Source: Alectryocaccomicrobium faecavium (GTDB taxonomy: Bacteria > Bacillota > Clostridia > Christensenellales > Aristaeellaceae). From it: DNA of 13,320 nt. Made by a program: the position numbers and the translations under genes. The stretch lies in contig DVOT01000029.1 of assembly GCA_018713425.1 (NCBI GenBank), forward strand, positions 1 through 13,320, written 5' to 3'. Under the pieces are notes generated by a model. It did not search any database. It was not told the DNA's origin and saw only the letters and a list, made by a program, of their open reading frames with translations. Of the stretch, positions 6,728 through 13,320 are shown one piece after another (the first letter of the stretch is position 1; every line of letters begins with the position of its first letter).

Positions 6728-7587
6728 GCGCCCGCAAGATAGGCCGCGCTGCGCTGTGGATGCGCGCGCCCATGCTCCTGTGGGCGCTGGCGTTCGTGGG
6801 CGCAACGCTGGGCTATGTGCTTGTCATCAGCTTTCTCACGCGCGATAGCGAAGGATATGGCGTGGTGGCCCAATTCACGCTGGACAACTACCGCCGCCTG
6901 CTCAATCCCAATTATTTGCAGGTTTTCTGGCAAAGCGTGAAGCTGGCGTTTCACACCACGGTTATCTGTTTATTGATAGGGTATCCGTTCGGCTATCTGA
7001 TGGCGCGCGCGAGCGCTTTCTGGCGCTCCATTCTCATGCTGCTGGTGATTGTGCCGTTTTGGACCAACGCGCTGGTGCGCATCTATGGCTGGAAAATTTT
7101 GCTGATGGCCAACGGCCCCATCAACAATTTCCTCATGGCCATTGGGCTGATCGATTCCCCGCTCAAGCTGCTCAACACCTATGGCGCGGTGCTGCTGGGC
7201 ATGGTGTACGCGCTGATCCCCTTTATGATCCTGCCGACGTACACTTCGGTGGAAAAGCTCGATTGGTCGGTGGTGGAGGCCGGGCGAGATCTGGGCGCGG
7301 GCCGGGTGCGCGCGTTCTTCACGGTCACGCTGCCGCTCACGGCCCCGGGCGTGATGGCCGGGTGCGTGCTGGTGTTCGTGCCCTCCATGGGCCTGTTCTT
7401 CATCAGCGATTTGCTCGGCGGCGCCACGGAAGTGCTGGCCGGTTCGCTGATTCGCGATCAGTTGCTCAAGAGCCGCGATTGGCCGTTTGCCGCCGCGCTT
7501 TCCATGGTGCTGTTGGTGATCACGTGCGTGCTTCTATGGGTCTACGCGCGCCTGGGCGGCAAATCCAGCGATATGACGATTTTTTAG
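6724..7587 (+). CDS. potB: PotB-like ABC importer permease
   Basis: This integral membrane permease has 287 residues and about six hydrophobic segments. The cytoplasmic EAA loop, EAGRDLGAGRVRAFFTVTLP (about 192-211), docks to the ATPase. It pairs with the next gene to form the channel of the importer. ATG 6724 is chosen because it overlaps the potA stop in ATGA and has GGAGG 7 bases upstream. A longer in-frame start at 6682 would lie inside potA and add a non-hydrophobic tail. The sequence pattern around PLKLLNTYGAVLLGMVYALI is typical of PotB/PotH-type permeases. Confidence 0.92.
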   Translation: MSARKIGRAALWMRAPMLLWALAFVGATLGYVLVISFLTRDSEGYGVVAQFTLDNYRRLLNPNYLQVFWQSVKLAFHTTVICLLIGYPFGYLMARASAFWRSILMLLVIVPFWTNALVRIYGWKILLMANGPINNFLMAIGLIDSPLKLLNTYGAVLLGMVYALIPFMILPTYTSVEKLDWSVVEAGRDLGAGRVRAFFTVTLPLTAPGVMAGCVLVFVPSMGLFFISDLLGGATEVLAGSLIRDQLLKSRDWPFAAALSMVLLVITCVLLWVYARLGGKSSDMTIF

Positions 7588-7604
7588 GGCGGAGGAGGCT
7601 ACGC

Positions 7605-8387
7605 ATGCGAAAATCCAAATTTGCTCCCGTGTATCTCACGCTCGTGCTCATCGCCCTGTATTTGCCCATCGTGGTGGTGGTGCTCTATTCGTTCAACGCC
7701 AACACCAGCCGGTTTACGTTTGATTTCACGGGCTTCTCCCTGCAGCACTATGCGGGCCTCTTGAAGGACACCAAGGGCCTGGTGGCCGCGCTGAAAAACA
7801 GCCTCATCCTGGCCGGATACAGCCTGGCGCTTTCCGTGGTGCTGGGCACGCTGGGCGCGGTGGGCATAGCCAAGCGCTCCTTCCGCGGGATGAACGCGGC
7901 GCAAACGCTGGTGACTTTGCCCATCATGGTGCCGGAAATCATTTTGGGCATGGCGTTTCTGGCCGTGTTCACGTTTCTCGATTTGCCCATGGGCATGTTC
8001 ACGCTGGTGCTCGCGCACACGACCTTTTGCGTGCCTTACATCTTCATCATCGTCAAGGGCCGGTTGGCGGGCATGGATCCTTCCATCGTGGAGGCCGCGC
8101 GCGACTTGGGTGCCAGCGAAGCGCGGGCCTTTTTCGATATTACGCTGCCCCTGATCGCGCCGGGCGTGGTGAGCGGCGCGCTGCTGGCCTTTGCCATGAG
8201 CATGGACGACTTTATCATCAGCTTTTTCGTGACCGGAGCGACCACCACCACGCTGCCGCTGAAGGTCTACTCGTCGGTGAAGACCGGCGTCTCCCCTCAG
8301 GTCAACGCGCTGTGCACGCTCACGCTGTTCGTTGTGGCCGTGCTCGTTGCGCTGAGCAAATCCATCACAAGGAGGAACCACACATGA
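7605..8387 (+). CDS. potC: PotC-like ABC importer permease
   Basis: This is the second permease subunit, with 260 residues and about six membrane segments. Its EAA loop is EAARDLGASEARAFFDITLP (about 162-181). YLPIVVVVLYSFN near the N-terminus and SMDDFIISFFVTG in the last third are typical of the PotC/PotI subfamily. The start at ATG 7605 has GGAGGAGG (7591-7598) 6 bases upstream. The 17-base gap after potB is the longest in the operon. Its TGA overlaps the ATG of the binding-protein gene. Confidence 0.93.
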   Translation: MRKSKFAPVYLTLVLIALYLPIVVVVLYSFNANTSRFTFDFTGFSLQHYAGLLKDTKGLVAALKNSLILAGYSLALSVVLGTLGAVGIAKRSFRGMNAAQTLVTLPIMVPEIILGMAFLAVFTFLDLPMGMFTLVLAHTTFCVPYIFIIVKGRLAGMDPSIVEAARDLGASEARAFFDITLPLIAPGVVSGALLAFAMSMDDFIISFFVTGATTTTLPLKVYSSVKTGVSPQVNALCTLTLFVVAVLVALSKSITRRNHT

Positions 8388-9421
8388 AACGATTCCTTGC
8401 CCTCTGCCTCGCGCTGTCGCTCGTCCTCACCCTAGCCCCTGCGCTGGGCGAAGAGGAAAAAGTGCTCAACATCTTCTCGTGGGAAGGCTATGTGGATGAA
8501 ACCACCATCGCCAATTTCACCGCGGAAACCGGCATTTCCATCAATTATGCCGTGTTTGCCAGCAATGAGGAAATGCTCATGAAACTGCAGGCCAACGGCG
8601 CCAGCGAATACGACATCATCATTGCCAGCGACTACATCCTTTCCCTGGCGCGCAAGGAAAACCTGCTGCTCCCGCTGGATAAGGAACAGCTCACCGGCTG
8701 GGAAAACCTCAATCCCGCCTATCTCGACCAGTACTTTGATCCCGGCAACGTGTACACCATGCCCTATACCGTGGGCGTGCCCATGATCGTGTACGACCCG
8801 GCGCGGGTGGCCGAACCCATCACGTCCTTCGACGATTTGTGGCGCGAGGAATTCCGCGATAACCTCTGCCTGCTGGACGACGCGCGCGTGATGATCGGCG
8901 CCGTGCTCAAAACGCTGGGTTATTCCTATAACACCACGGACGATGCGGAACTGGCCGAAGCCAAGGAAAAGCTGCTCGCCCTGCGCGATAACGTGCGCGT
9001 GCTGGATTACGATACCGCCTATATGCATCTGCTCTCGGGCGAGGTGGTTGCCGGTTATCTGTTCACGCCCTATGTGGTGATCTGCCAGATGGAAAACCCG
9101 GATCTGGTGGCCGTGTTCCCGGAAGAGGGCATCGGCTTTGGCATTGATTCGCTGGCCATTCCGGCCAACGCGCCGCACCCGCAGAACGCGCATATCTTCC
9201 TCGATTACCTGCTGCGTCCCGAAGTGGCGGCGCACGTGGCGGAGTGGCAACTGTACACCAATCCGAACCTCGCCGCCGACCCGCTGATTTCCGAGGAAAC
9301 CAAGCAGTATGCCGCGCTCAACGTGCCGGAAGAATTGCTCGCCACCAAGGAATATGTGGAAGACGTGGGCGAATACGAGAGCGTCTATCAGGAAATCTGG
9401 ATGGAGTTCAAGCTGCAATAG
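8384..9421 (+). CDS. potD: PotD-like periplasmic/extracytoplasmic solute-binding protein
   Basis: This secreted ligand-binding subunit has 345 residues. A signal peptide (about 1-22, MKRFLALCLALSLVLTLAPA then LGEEE) has an AxA-type cleavage region and no lipobox cysteine. The mature part begins LNIFSWEGYVDETT, the usual PotD start, and has DDAR (165-168), IDSLAIPANA (254-263) and YTNPNLAA (291-298) at expected places. Compared from memory with Escherichia coli PotD, Trp34, Tyr37, Asp168, Asp257 and Tyr293 are kept. Glu36, Glu171, Trp229 and Trp255 appear as Gly35, Val169, Phe227 and Gly253. It overlaps potC by 4 bases, has AAGGAGG 8 bases upstream of its start, and is followed 2 bases after its stop by terminator hairpins. 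Family assignment is firm; polyamine as ligand is doubtful. Confidence 0.92.
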   Translation: MKRFLALCLALSLVLTLAPALGEEEKVLNIFSWEGYVDETTIANFTAETGISINYAVFASNEEMLMKLQANGASEYDIIIASDYILSLARKENLLLPLDKEQLTGWENLNPAYLDQYFDPGNVYTMPYTVGVPMIVYDPARVAEPITSFDDLWREEFRDNLCLLDDARVMIGAVLKTLGYSYNTTDDAELAEAKEKLLALRDNVRVLDYDTAYMHLLSGEVVAGYLFTPYVVICQMENPDLVAVFPEEGIGFGIDSLAIPANAPHPQNAHIFLDYLLRPEVAAHVAEWQLYTNPNLAADPLISEETKQYAALNVPEELLATKEYVEDVGEYESVYQEIWMEFKLQ

Positions 9422-9423
9422 GC

Positions 9424-9457
9424 AAAAAAACGCCCGCAAACCGTAGGTTTGTGGGCG
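9424..9457 (-). terminator. Intrinsic terminator of the minus-strand secreted-protein operon
   Basis: A 12-pair stem joins 9431-9442 (CGCCCGCAAACC) with 9446-9457 (GGTTTGTGGGCG) around a 3-base loop, with one G-T pair. Read on the minus strand it is followed by seven T (complement of 9424-9430), a textbook intrinsic terminator. On the plus strand the T run is missing, so it serves mainly the leftward transcript. Confidence 0.88.
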
Positions 9458-9462
9458 ATCAG

Positions 9463-9511
9463 GGCCCCGGAAGCAACGCTTCCGGGGCCGCTCATTTCTG
9501 TGGATTTTTCT
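9463..9511 (+). terminator. Probable terminator of the pot operon
   Basis: A perfect 12-pair GC-rich stem GGCCCCGGAAGC (9463-9474) and GCTTCCGGGGCC (9478-9489) with a 3-base loop follows the binding-protein gene. It is trailed by a T-rich but interrupted stretch (9491-9511, including a TTTTT run). Termination on the plus strand is likely but less certain than for the hairpin next to it. The same stem also precedes the leftward terminator on the minus strand. Confidence 0.6.
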
Positions 9512-11038
9512 TTACGCGCCCGCGTTTTCGTTCGTGGTTTCAGACGTGGCTTGCGGCGTAGGCAGCGCTTCCACCTCAACGGTTTCCGTGCTTGCGGTCA
9601 GCGGCGCATCTGCCGCCATGTTGTTGATGATATCCGCCAGCCAGGGCAGATTCTCGATGGCTTCCGCCATAAAGGCGCTCGTCGCGCTGGTCACTTCCAT
9701 GGAAAGCGCGGCCAGGGACGCCTCGTCCATGGTATCGATGGAAACCGTTTCCAGATCGGCCTGCGCAATGGCGGGCAACTCCGTGCGCACGCCATATTCC
9801 ACCGTCGCGGTGAGCGTGCCATCGGGCGCGGATAGCGTGAGCGTGCCCGCTTCGCTATGGGCGCTTTCATCGCCGGTAAAGGCCGTGGACAGCTCGATGG
9901 CAACCGTTTCGCCCGCCTCTTCCACTTGCAAAATGGCGTAGCGCGAAGTGGCGTTATCGGTGTTGTAATGGAAATCGATGGCCGCATCGTCCGCATAGGC
10001 CGAAACGTTGTGGATAATGAACTCGCCGCTCTCGTCCCAGCCGGTGTCATAGCCGAAATACAGCGTTTGTTCGCCGTTTTCCGTCATGCTGAGCTGCACA
10101 TCGCCAGAAGCGTCGTCATAGGCGCTAAAGTGCATTTCCAGCAGATCGGTTTCCGTGCCGCCGTCGGTGAAGGCATAGGCGGCGAAGCCATCTTCGGGCA
10201 TGTACAGATCCAGATAGAAGTAAATGGGCGTTTCATCCTCCGGGGAATCGTAGAGGGTGAAGATGTAGCTGAGCAGATCTTCGGAATCCTCGGTGGTAAA
10301 GATGTCGATTTCGGCATAGGGCTCGCTGGCGAACATGGCGTCGATCTCTTCCAGGCTCGTCTGCGTCAGGGTCACATCTGCGCCAGCTTCTTCCATAACT
10401 GCCGCCATATCTTCCATTATATCCGTCATAATGGCGTAGCCATCCACCACCGCGTCGCGCAGCACATCCGTGGGGATGGTGATCATTACGTCGGTGCAGC
10501 TGTGCGTATCGTCGTACATCTCAAAGTCGATGTTCTGGATGATGACCGCGTCTTCCGCCAGCGCATTGATCTGTTCGCCGAGGCCGGTAAAATACGCTTC
10601 AAATTGCGCCGCATACGCTTCAACATCCAGCGAAGCGCTCATGTCAAAAAAGCCCGTTTCATACGCCGCAAGCAGTTCTTCCAGGTCGCTCTCGCTCACA
10701 CCGGCGGCTTGCATCAGCGCCTCCAGCGGGAGCACATACCGGTTGGAAAGCCCGTCCATGGCAAAGGAAATTCCCTCTTCGCCAATCGTACCCACGACGG
10801 AAAGCGTAGCGTCCCCCGCCTCGCTCGTGGCGTACAGCGCAAGTTCCTCGTCGATGACGGCGCCGATTTCCATGCCCAGGCCGCTTAAATCAGTTGTGAC
10901 GCCATTGACATCGAGCTGCAGATCGGAAAGCTTGAAATACGCGCCCATCGCTTCGGCGGGAGCCTCGGCAAGGGCAACGGGCGATAGCGCGAGCAACGCG
11001 CACAGCAGGCATGCAAGGCAACGAGTGGTGATACGCAT
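9512..11038 (-). CDS. Secreted acidic protein of unknown family (508 aa), paralogue of the next gene upstream
   Basis: No known family is recognised. A signal peptide (about 1-25, ending LSPVALA then EAPAE) has no lipobox cysteine at the cleavage site, so the protein should be released or held non-covalently. The mature protein is very rich in Asp and Glu and in alternating hydrophobic residues suggesting beta-sheet. It ends in a Thr/Glu/Pro-rich, probably disordered tail (about 480-508, from PLTAST to NENAGA). The N-terminal part with FAMDGLSNRYVLP (about 93-105) and the C-terminal AIENLPWLADI resemble FMDGLDGLYALP and AIQNVPGLTDF in the upstream gene, so the two look like diverged paralogues. 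ATG 11038 has AAAGGGG 8 bases upstream. It is the last gene of the leftward operon, 84 bases after its paralogue, and is followed by a strong terminator. Confidence 0.85.
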   Translation of the reverse strand: MRITTRCLACLLCALLALSPVALAEAPAEAMGAYFKLSDLQLDVNGVTTDLSGLGMEIGAVIDEELALYATSEAGDATLSVVGTIGEEGISFAMDGLSNRYVLPLEALMQAAGVSESDLEELLAAYETGFFDMSASLDVEAYAAQFEAYFTGLGEQINALAEDAVIIQNIDFEMYDDTHSCTDVMITIPTDVLRDAVVDGYAIMTDIMEDMAAVMEEAGADVTLTQTSLEEIDAMFASEPYAEIDIFTTEDSEDLLSYIFTLYDSPEDETPIYFYLDLYMPEDGFAAYAFTDGGTETDLLEMHFSAYDDASGDVQLSMTENGEQTLYFGYDTGWDESGEFIIHNVSAYADDAAIDFHYNTDNATSRYAILQVEEAGETVAIELSTAFTGDESAHSEAGTLTLSAPDGTLTATVEYGVRTELPAIAQADLETVSIDTMDEASLAALSMEVTSATSAFMAEAIENLPWLADIINNMAADAPLTASTETVEVEALPTPQATSETTNENAGA

Positions 11039-11058
11039 GTCAGTAACCCCTTTCCATA

Positions 11059-11064
11059 ATTGTA
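11059..11064 (-). promoter_or_regulatory. Possible internal promoter -10 before the 508-residue secreted protein gene
   Basis: In the 84-base gap, the minus strand carries TACAAT (5/6 match to TATAAT) about 20 bases before ATG 11038. The -35 position at 17 bases spacing (GCGGCA, complement of 11082-11087) matches TTGACA at only three of six bases. No clear terminator separates the two genes, so read-through from upstream is at least as likely. Confidence 0.25.
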
Positions 11065-11122
11065 CCTATGATTTTTGACTGTGCCGCCGGACACTGAGTT
11101 CCCACGCGCGGCGCAAATTATG

Positions 11123-12424
11123 TTAAGAATTTGGTAAAATTCCTTCAAAACCTTGTTCTTCCGCTTCCGCTAGCGCGCCGAGCACGCCTTGTGCGGAGAG
11201 CGAATCGCCAAGCGGACTGGCGAGCATGGTGGCAAAATCCGTGAGCCCGGGCACATTCTGGATCGCGCCCGCCGCAAAGTTCAAAACCAGCGATTGCATG
11301 CGCGCCGCCAGCGCCATTTGTTCGGCCTCCGTCATCTCGTCCATGCGAACCACGGGCATATCCATGCCATCGAGGAAGCCTGCCGCCCCTTCGACGGGCA
11401 CGGTCGAAGCTTCCAGCGCGAAAGCGGCGGAAAACTCTTCCGCGTTCAGGGAAAAGGTTCCCACCTCGCGCGTACCGCCGCCTTCCAGCGGCGCAATCTG
11501 CGCGTCGTACAGCGCTTCCAGGCGGAAAGCGTCCGTCCCGTCGTCCCCCGTCAATATGGCGCGCCATTGTGCGATTTCGTCCGTGCGCAGTCCCGTGGCG
11601 GAAAACGCCATATCGTTCGCCGCGGCGGAAATCTGCGAGGATTGCGCGCCGTCCGTTTCTTCCACCGCGGCGGAAAAGCGCGCGTCCTGCCAGCTGGCCT
11701 CGAGCGACAGATTGCCGCCCTGCGTGTTGAGGTCAACCGCGCCCATTTGCTGGCCAGATTGCGAGGCGGTTAGCTGAAAGACGGAATCCGTTTCCCCGCG
11801 CAGACCTTCAGCTTCGAGCGCAAGCCCGTTTTCTATGGTCAAACGCAGCGAAAAGGCGTTGTCATCCGATACGGCGAGCGTACCCGTCGCGCCCGACAGA
11901 TCGGGAAGCTCCGCGGGCAAGAGCGCCCCAAGGAGCGTTTTTAGCTCTTGGCCGCTCATGGATACCGCGTACTGGCGTGCCGGGCGCGTTTCGCCCAGGA
12001 TTTCCGCCTCGCCATCTTCGGCCGTGCCCGTTTGCAGCGCGGCCATCCAGGAATCCAGCAGGTCTTGCCAGAACTGCGCGCTGGATAGCGATTGCACATT
12101 CCAGGCGGCCAGAGACGAAGCTGAGGGCAGCGCGTACAACCCATCCAAGCCGTCCATAAAGAGCAAAATTTGTCCATCCTGGCGGCCCATGCCCAGGGCG
12201 AGCCGCGCGTCGCCCGCGTCCAGGCGCAAATATTGGTCGCCGCCCAATTGGCTCAGCGTGAAAGACAGGCCTTCGAGCGCGAGCACATCCTCGCCTTCCA
12301 GCTGAAAGACGGGATCGCGTAGCACAATGGTGCGGCTGTTTTCTTCCGCCAGCGCCGCCCCGCTCTCTAGCGCCAGGAGGAGGGCGAGCAGGCTGGAAAG
12401 CAAAATTCTTCTATAGCGTTTCAT
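11123..12424 (-). CDS. Secreted protein of unknown family (433 aa), paralogue of the next gene downstream
   Basis: No known family is recognised. A signal peptide (about 1-26, MKRYRRILLSSLLALLLALE then SGAALA and EENS) has an AxA cleavage pattern and no lipobox. The mature chain is mostly alternating hydrophobic and polar residues, suggesting beta-sheet. FMDGLDGLYALPS (about 89-101) and AIQNVPGLTDFATML near the C-terminus match corresponding blocks in the downstream 508-residue protein. The stretch PARQYAVSMSGQELKTLL (about 148-165) has the look of LolA/LppX-type secreted lipid-binding or lipoprotein folds, but this is only a resemblance. ATG 12424 has GGAGG 6 bases upstream. It lies 49 bases after the membrane-protein gene in the same direction, so a shared transcript is likely. 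Confidence 0.87.
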   Translation of the reverse strand: MKRYRRILLSSLLALLLALESGAALAEENSRTIVLRDPVFQLEGEDVLALEGLSFTLSQLGGDQYLRLDAGDARLALGMGRQDGQILLFMDGLDGLYALPSASSLAAWNVQSLSSAQFWQDLLDSWMAALQTGTAEDGEAEILGETRPARQYAVSMSGQELKTLLGALLPAELPDLSGATGTLAVSDDNAFSLRLTIENGLALEAEGLRGETDSVFQLTASQSGQQMGAVDLNTQGGNLSLEASWQDARFSAAVEETDGAQSSQISAAANDMAFSATGLRTDEIAQWRAILTGDDGTDAFRLEALYDAQIAPLEGGGTREVGTFSLNAEEFSAAFALEASTVPVEGAAGFLDGMDMPVVRMDEMTEAEQMALAARMQSLVLNFAAGAIQNVPGLTDFATMLASPLGDSLSAQGVLGALAEAEEQGFEGILPNS

Positions 12425-12437
12425 GGAAATCCTCCAT

Positions 12438-12460
12438 AGGGCCGCCGCGCGGGCGGCCCT
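12438..12460 (-). other. GC-rich intergenic hairpin next to a ribosome binding site
   Basis: AGGGCCGCC (12438-12446) and GGCGGCCCT (12452-12460) form a perfect 9-pair stem with a 5-base loop, between the membrane-protein gene and the first secreted-protein gene. On the minus strand the stem ends 2 bases before the GGAGG of the secreted-protein gene. No T run follows, so it is unlikely to be a terminator. It may stabilise the downstream message or tune translation. Confidence 0.6.
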
Positions 12461-12473
12461 GGTTGAAAAAGGT

Positions 12474-13286
12474 TCAGGCGTTCTTCATGTGCCAGGTTGC
12501 GGGGTAGCACAGCGCGAAGAGCATCAGCGTATCCAGGAGTTCGCGGCCCAGCCGCGCGCCAAAGGTGGTGTTCGAATAATAGGCTTCGAGCGCGGGAAGC
12601 ACAGAATCTTCCAGGAAGCGGATAAACCGCTCGATCAAATCCACAATCTGCGAAGCGTAGGAAGAGACGTCCACCTGGATCACCAGCACCACCATCGTTA
12701 CAATTCCCACGCCGAACACGATCAAAATGGGTTTCCACCAGCGCTTGAACACCACGGCCAGCAGGGCCGCGCCAGCGCACATGCGCAGCATGTTCGCCGC
12801 GCCATACAGGCAATCCTGCCAGAAATTCTCCCGCCCGCCAGTGAAGATCAGTTGCGCGCTCCAGGGTGCGGAAGCCTCCATGCCCATAAGCATCATCGCG
12901 CTGCGGCCCAGCGCGCCCAGTAGCACGCTAAACAGCGTGAACACAACCGCCTGCAGCGCGCTGTACAACACCAGCGAAAGGAGCCATTCCCAGTTGGAGG
13001 CGCCCATGGAGGCGAGCAAGCGCCGCTCGCTCGTGGCAATGGCCAGCGCGATGGCCCAGGCCAGCACCGTGAACGCGCCGATGTAATCAAAGCCGAAGTT
13101 TACGTTCGCATTCACTTCCCGCGCTACCAACTGCGCCCCGTCCAGATCGTACTGGGTGACCTTTTCGGTGAGAGCGTTGAGCGAGATCAGCGTGCCCAGC
13201 ATCACCACCAACATCACCGCGCACACCACGGGCACCACGCGGCGCATGCGCATGGCGTAAAATGAAACCAGCTTTAGCGAGCGCAT
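12474..13286 (-). CDS. Polytopic membrane protein, possibly an ABC-2 type permease
   Basis: A membrane protein of 270 residues with about six hydrophobic segments: near 15-37, 65-87, 100-125, 163-180, 188-210 and 250-266. A loop between the first two (about 38-64) is probably extracytoplasmic. The fold, size and lack of recognisable enzyme motifs fit the ABC-2 type permease group, in which a single six-helix subunit pairs with a separate ATPase. The reading frame just upstream could be the end of such an ATPase, but too little is visible to prove it. ATG 13286 overlaps the upstream stop (TGATG), showing translational coupling, and has GGGGG 9 bases upstream; GTG 13289 is an alternative. It is followed by two secreted-protein genes in the same direction. 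Confidence 0.8.
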   Translation of the reverse strand: MRSLKLVSFYAMRMRRVVPVVCAVMLVVMLGTLISLNALTEKVTQYDLDGAQLVAREVNANVNFGFDYIGAFTVLAWAIALAIATSERRLLASMGASNWEWLLSLVLYSALQAVVFTLFSVLLGALGRSAMMLMGMEASAPWSAQLIFTGGRENFWQDCLYGAANMLRMCAGAALLAVVFKRWWKPILIVFGVGIVTMVVLVIQVDVSSYASQIVDLIERFIRFLEDSVLPALEAYYSNTTFGARLGRELLDTLMLFALCYPATWHMKNA

Positions 13287-13320
13287 CACAGCTTGCCCCC
13301 TTCCGTGAGATACACAAACA
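13286..13320 (-). CDS. Last codons of an upstream gene (partial), possibly an ABC ATPase
   Basis: On the minus strand an open frame runs in from the right edge, reads FVYLTEGGKL and stops at TGA 13288-13286, which overlaps the ATG of the membrane-protein gene by one base. The tight overlap suggests a real, co-translated gene. The tail resembles the ends of some ABC transporter ATPase subunits, which would suit the next gene, but ten residues are too few to decide. Confidence 0.4.
   Translation of the reverse strand, partial: FVYLTEGGKL

Noticed and set aside
7059..8387. Plus-strand open frame of 442 codons spanning the two permeases
   Set aside because: Only its last 260 codons, from ATG 7605, are the real permease; the upstream extension overlaps potB out of frame.
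8027..9421. Long version of the binding protein starting inside potC
   Set aside because: The real start is ATG 8384, with a ribosome site and a signal peptide; the extension is an out-of-frame reading of potC.
9857..10888. Plus-strand open frame of 343 codons
   Set aside because: It is antisense to the secreted-protein gene, has no promoter or ribosome site, and has shadow-frame composition.
1..13320. Mobile elements, CRISPR arrays, tRNA or riboswitches
   Set aside because: No transposase or integrase reading frame, no regularly spaced short repeats and no recognisable structured RNA were seen; the only large repeat is the palindrome at the left edge.

Overview
The window reads as a GC-rich chromosomal segment of a bacterium, most likely from the Clostridia or a related Firmicutes lineage. 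The evidence is strong GGAGG-type ribosome binding sites before almost every gene, tightly overlapping operon genes, TTGACA/TATAAT-type promoters, and secreted proteins with MKR...LALLLAL...ALAEE leaders of the kind common in gut Clostridia. No taxonomic marker gene is present, so this is inference. No tRNA, rRNA, CRISPR array, transposase or phage gene was seen.

Region 1 (1-465) is a very large inverted repeat. Bases 1-179 encode the last 58 residues of an ABC exporter on the plus strand, and bases 287-465 encode the same 58 residues on the minus strand. They face each other across a bidirectional hairpin terminator. The two arms differ at only six positions: five synonymous codon changes and one base in the terminator flank. 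It is either a recent inverted duplication or a fold-back joining in the assembly.

Region 2 (287-4481) is a drug-export type module: a divergent TetR-family regulator (plus strand) and two overlapping minus-strand genes for half-transporters. One half has a degenerate ATPase site (Asp for Glu in Walker B, Gln for the H-loop His) and the other has a degenerate signature motif, so together they should form a BmrCD/LmrCD/TM287-288-like heterodimer. The intergenic region holds overlapping divergent promoters and three related operator-like repeats.

Region 3 (4482-9490) is a plus-strand operon: a Gfo/Idh/MocA-type oxidoreductase followed by potA, potB, potC and potD homologues (ATPase, two permeases, binding protein). 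The genes abut or overlap by 4 bases, except for a 17-base gap before potC. The binding protein keeps only part of the classical polyamine-binding pocket, and the operon starts with an oxidoreductase, so the substrate may not be a simple polyamine.

Region 4 (9423-13320) is a minus-strand operon running off the right edge: the last codons of an upstream gene, a six-helix membrane protein, and two secreted acidic proteins that look like diverged paralogues of each other. I recognise no known family for these last two. This is the best candidate in the window for an undescribed system. It ends at a good intrinsic terminator located between it and the convergent pot operon.
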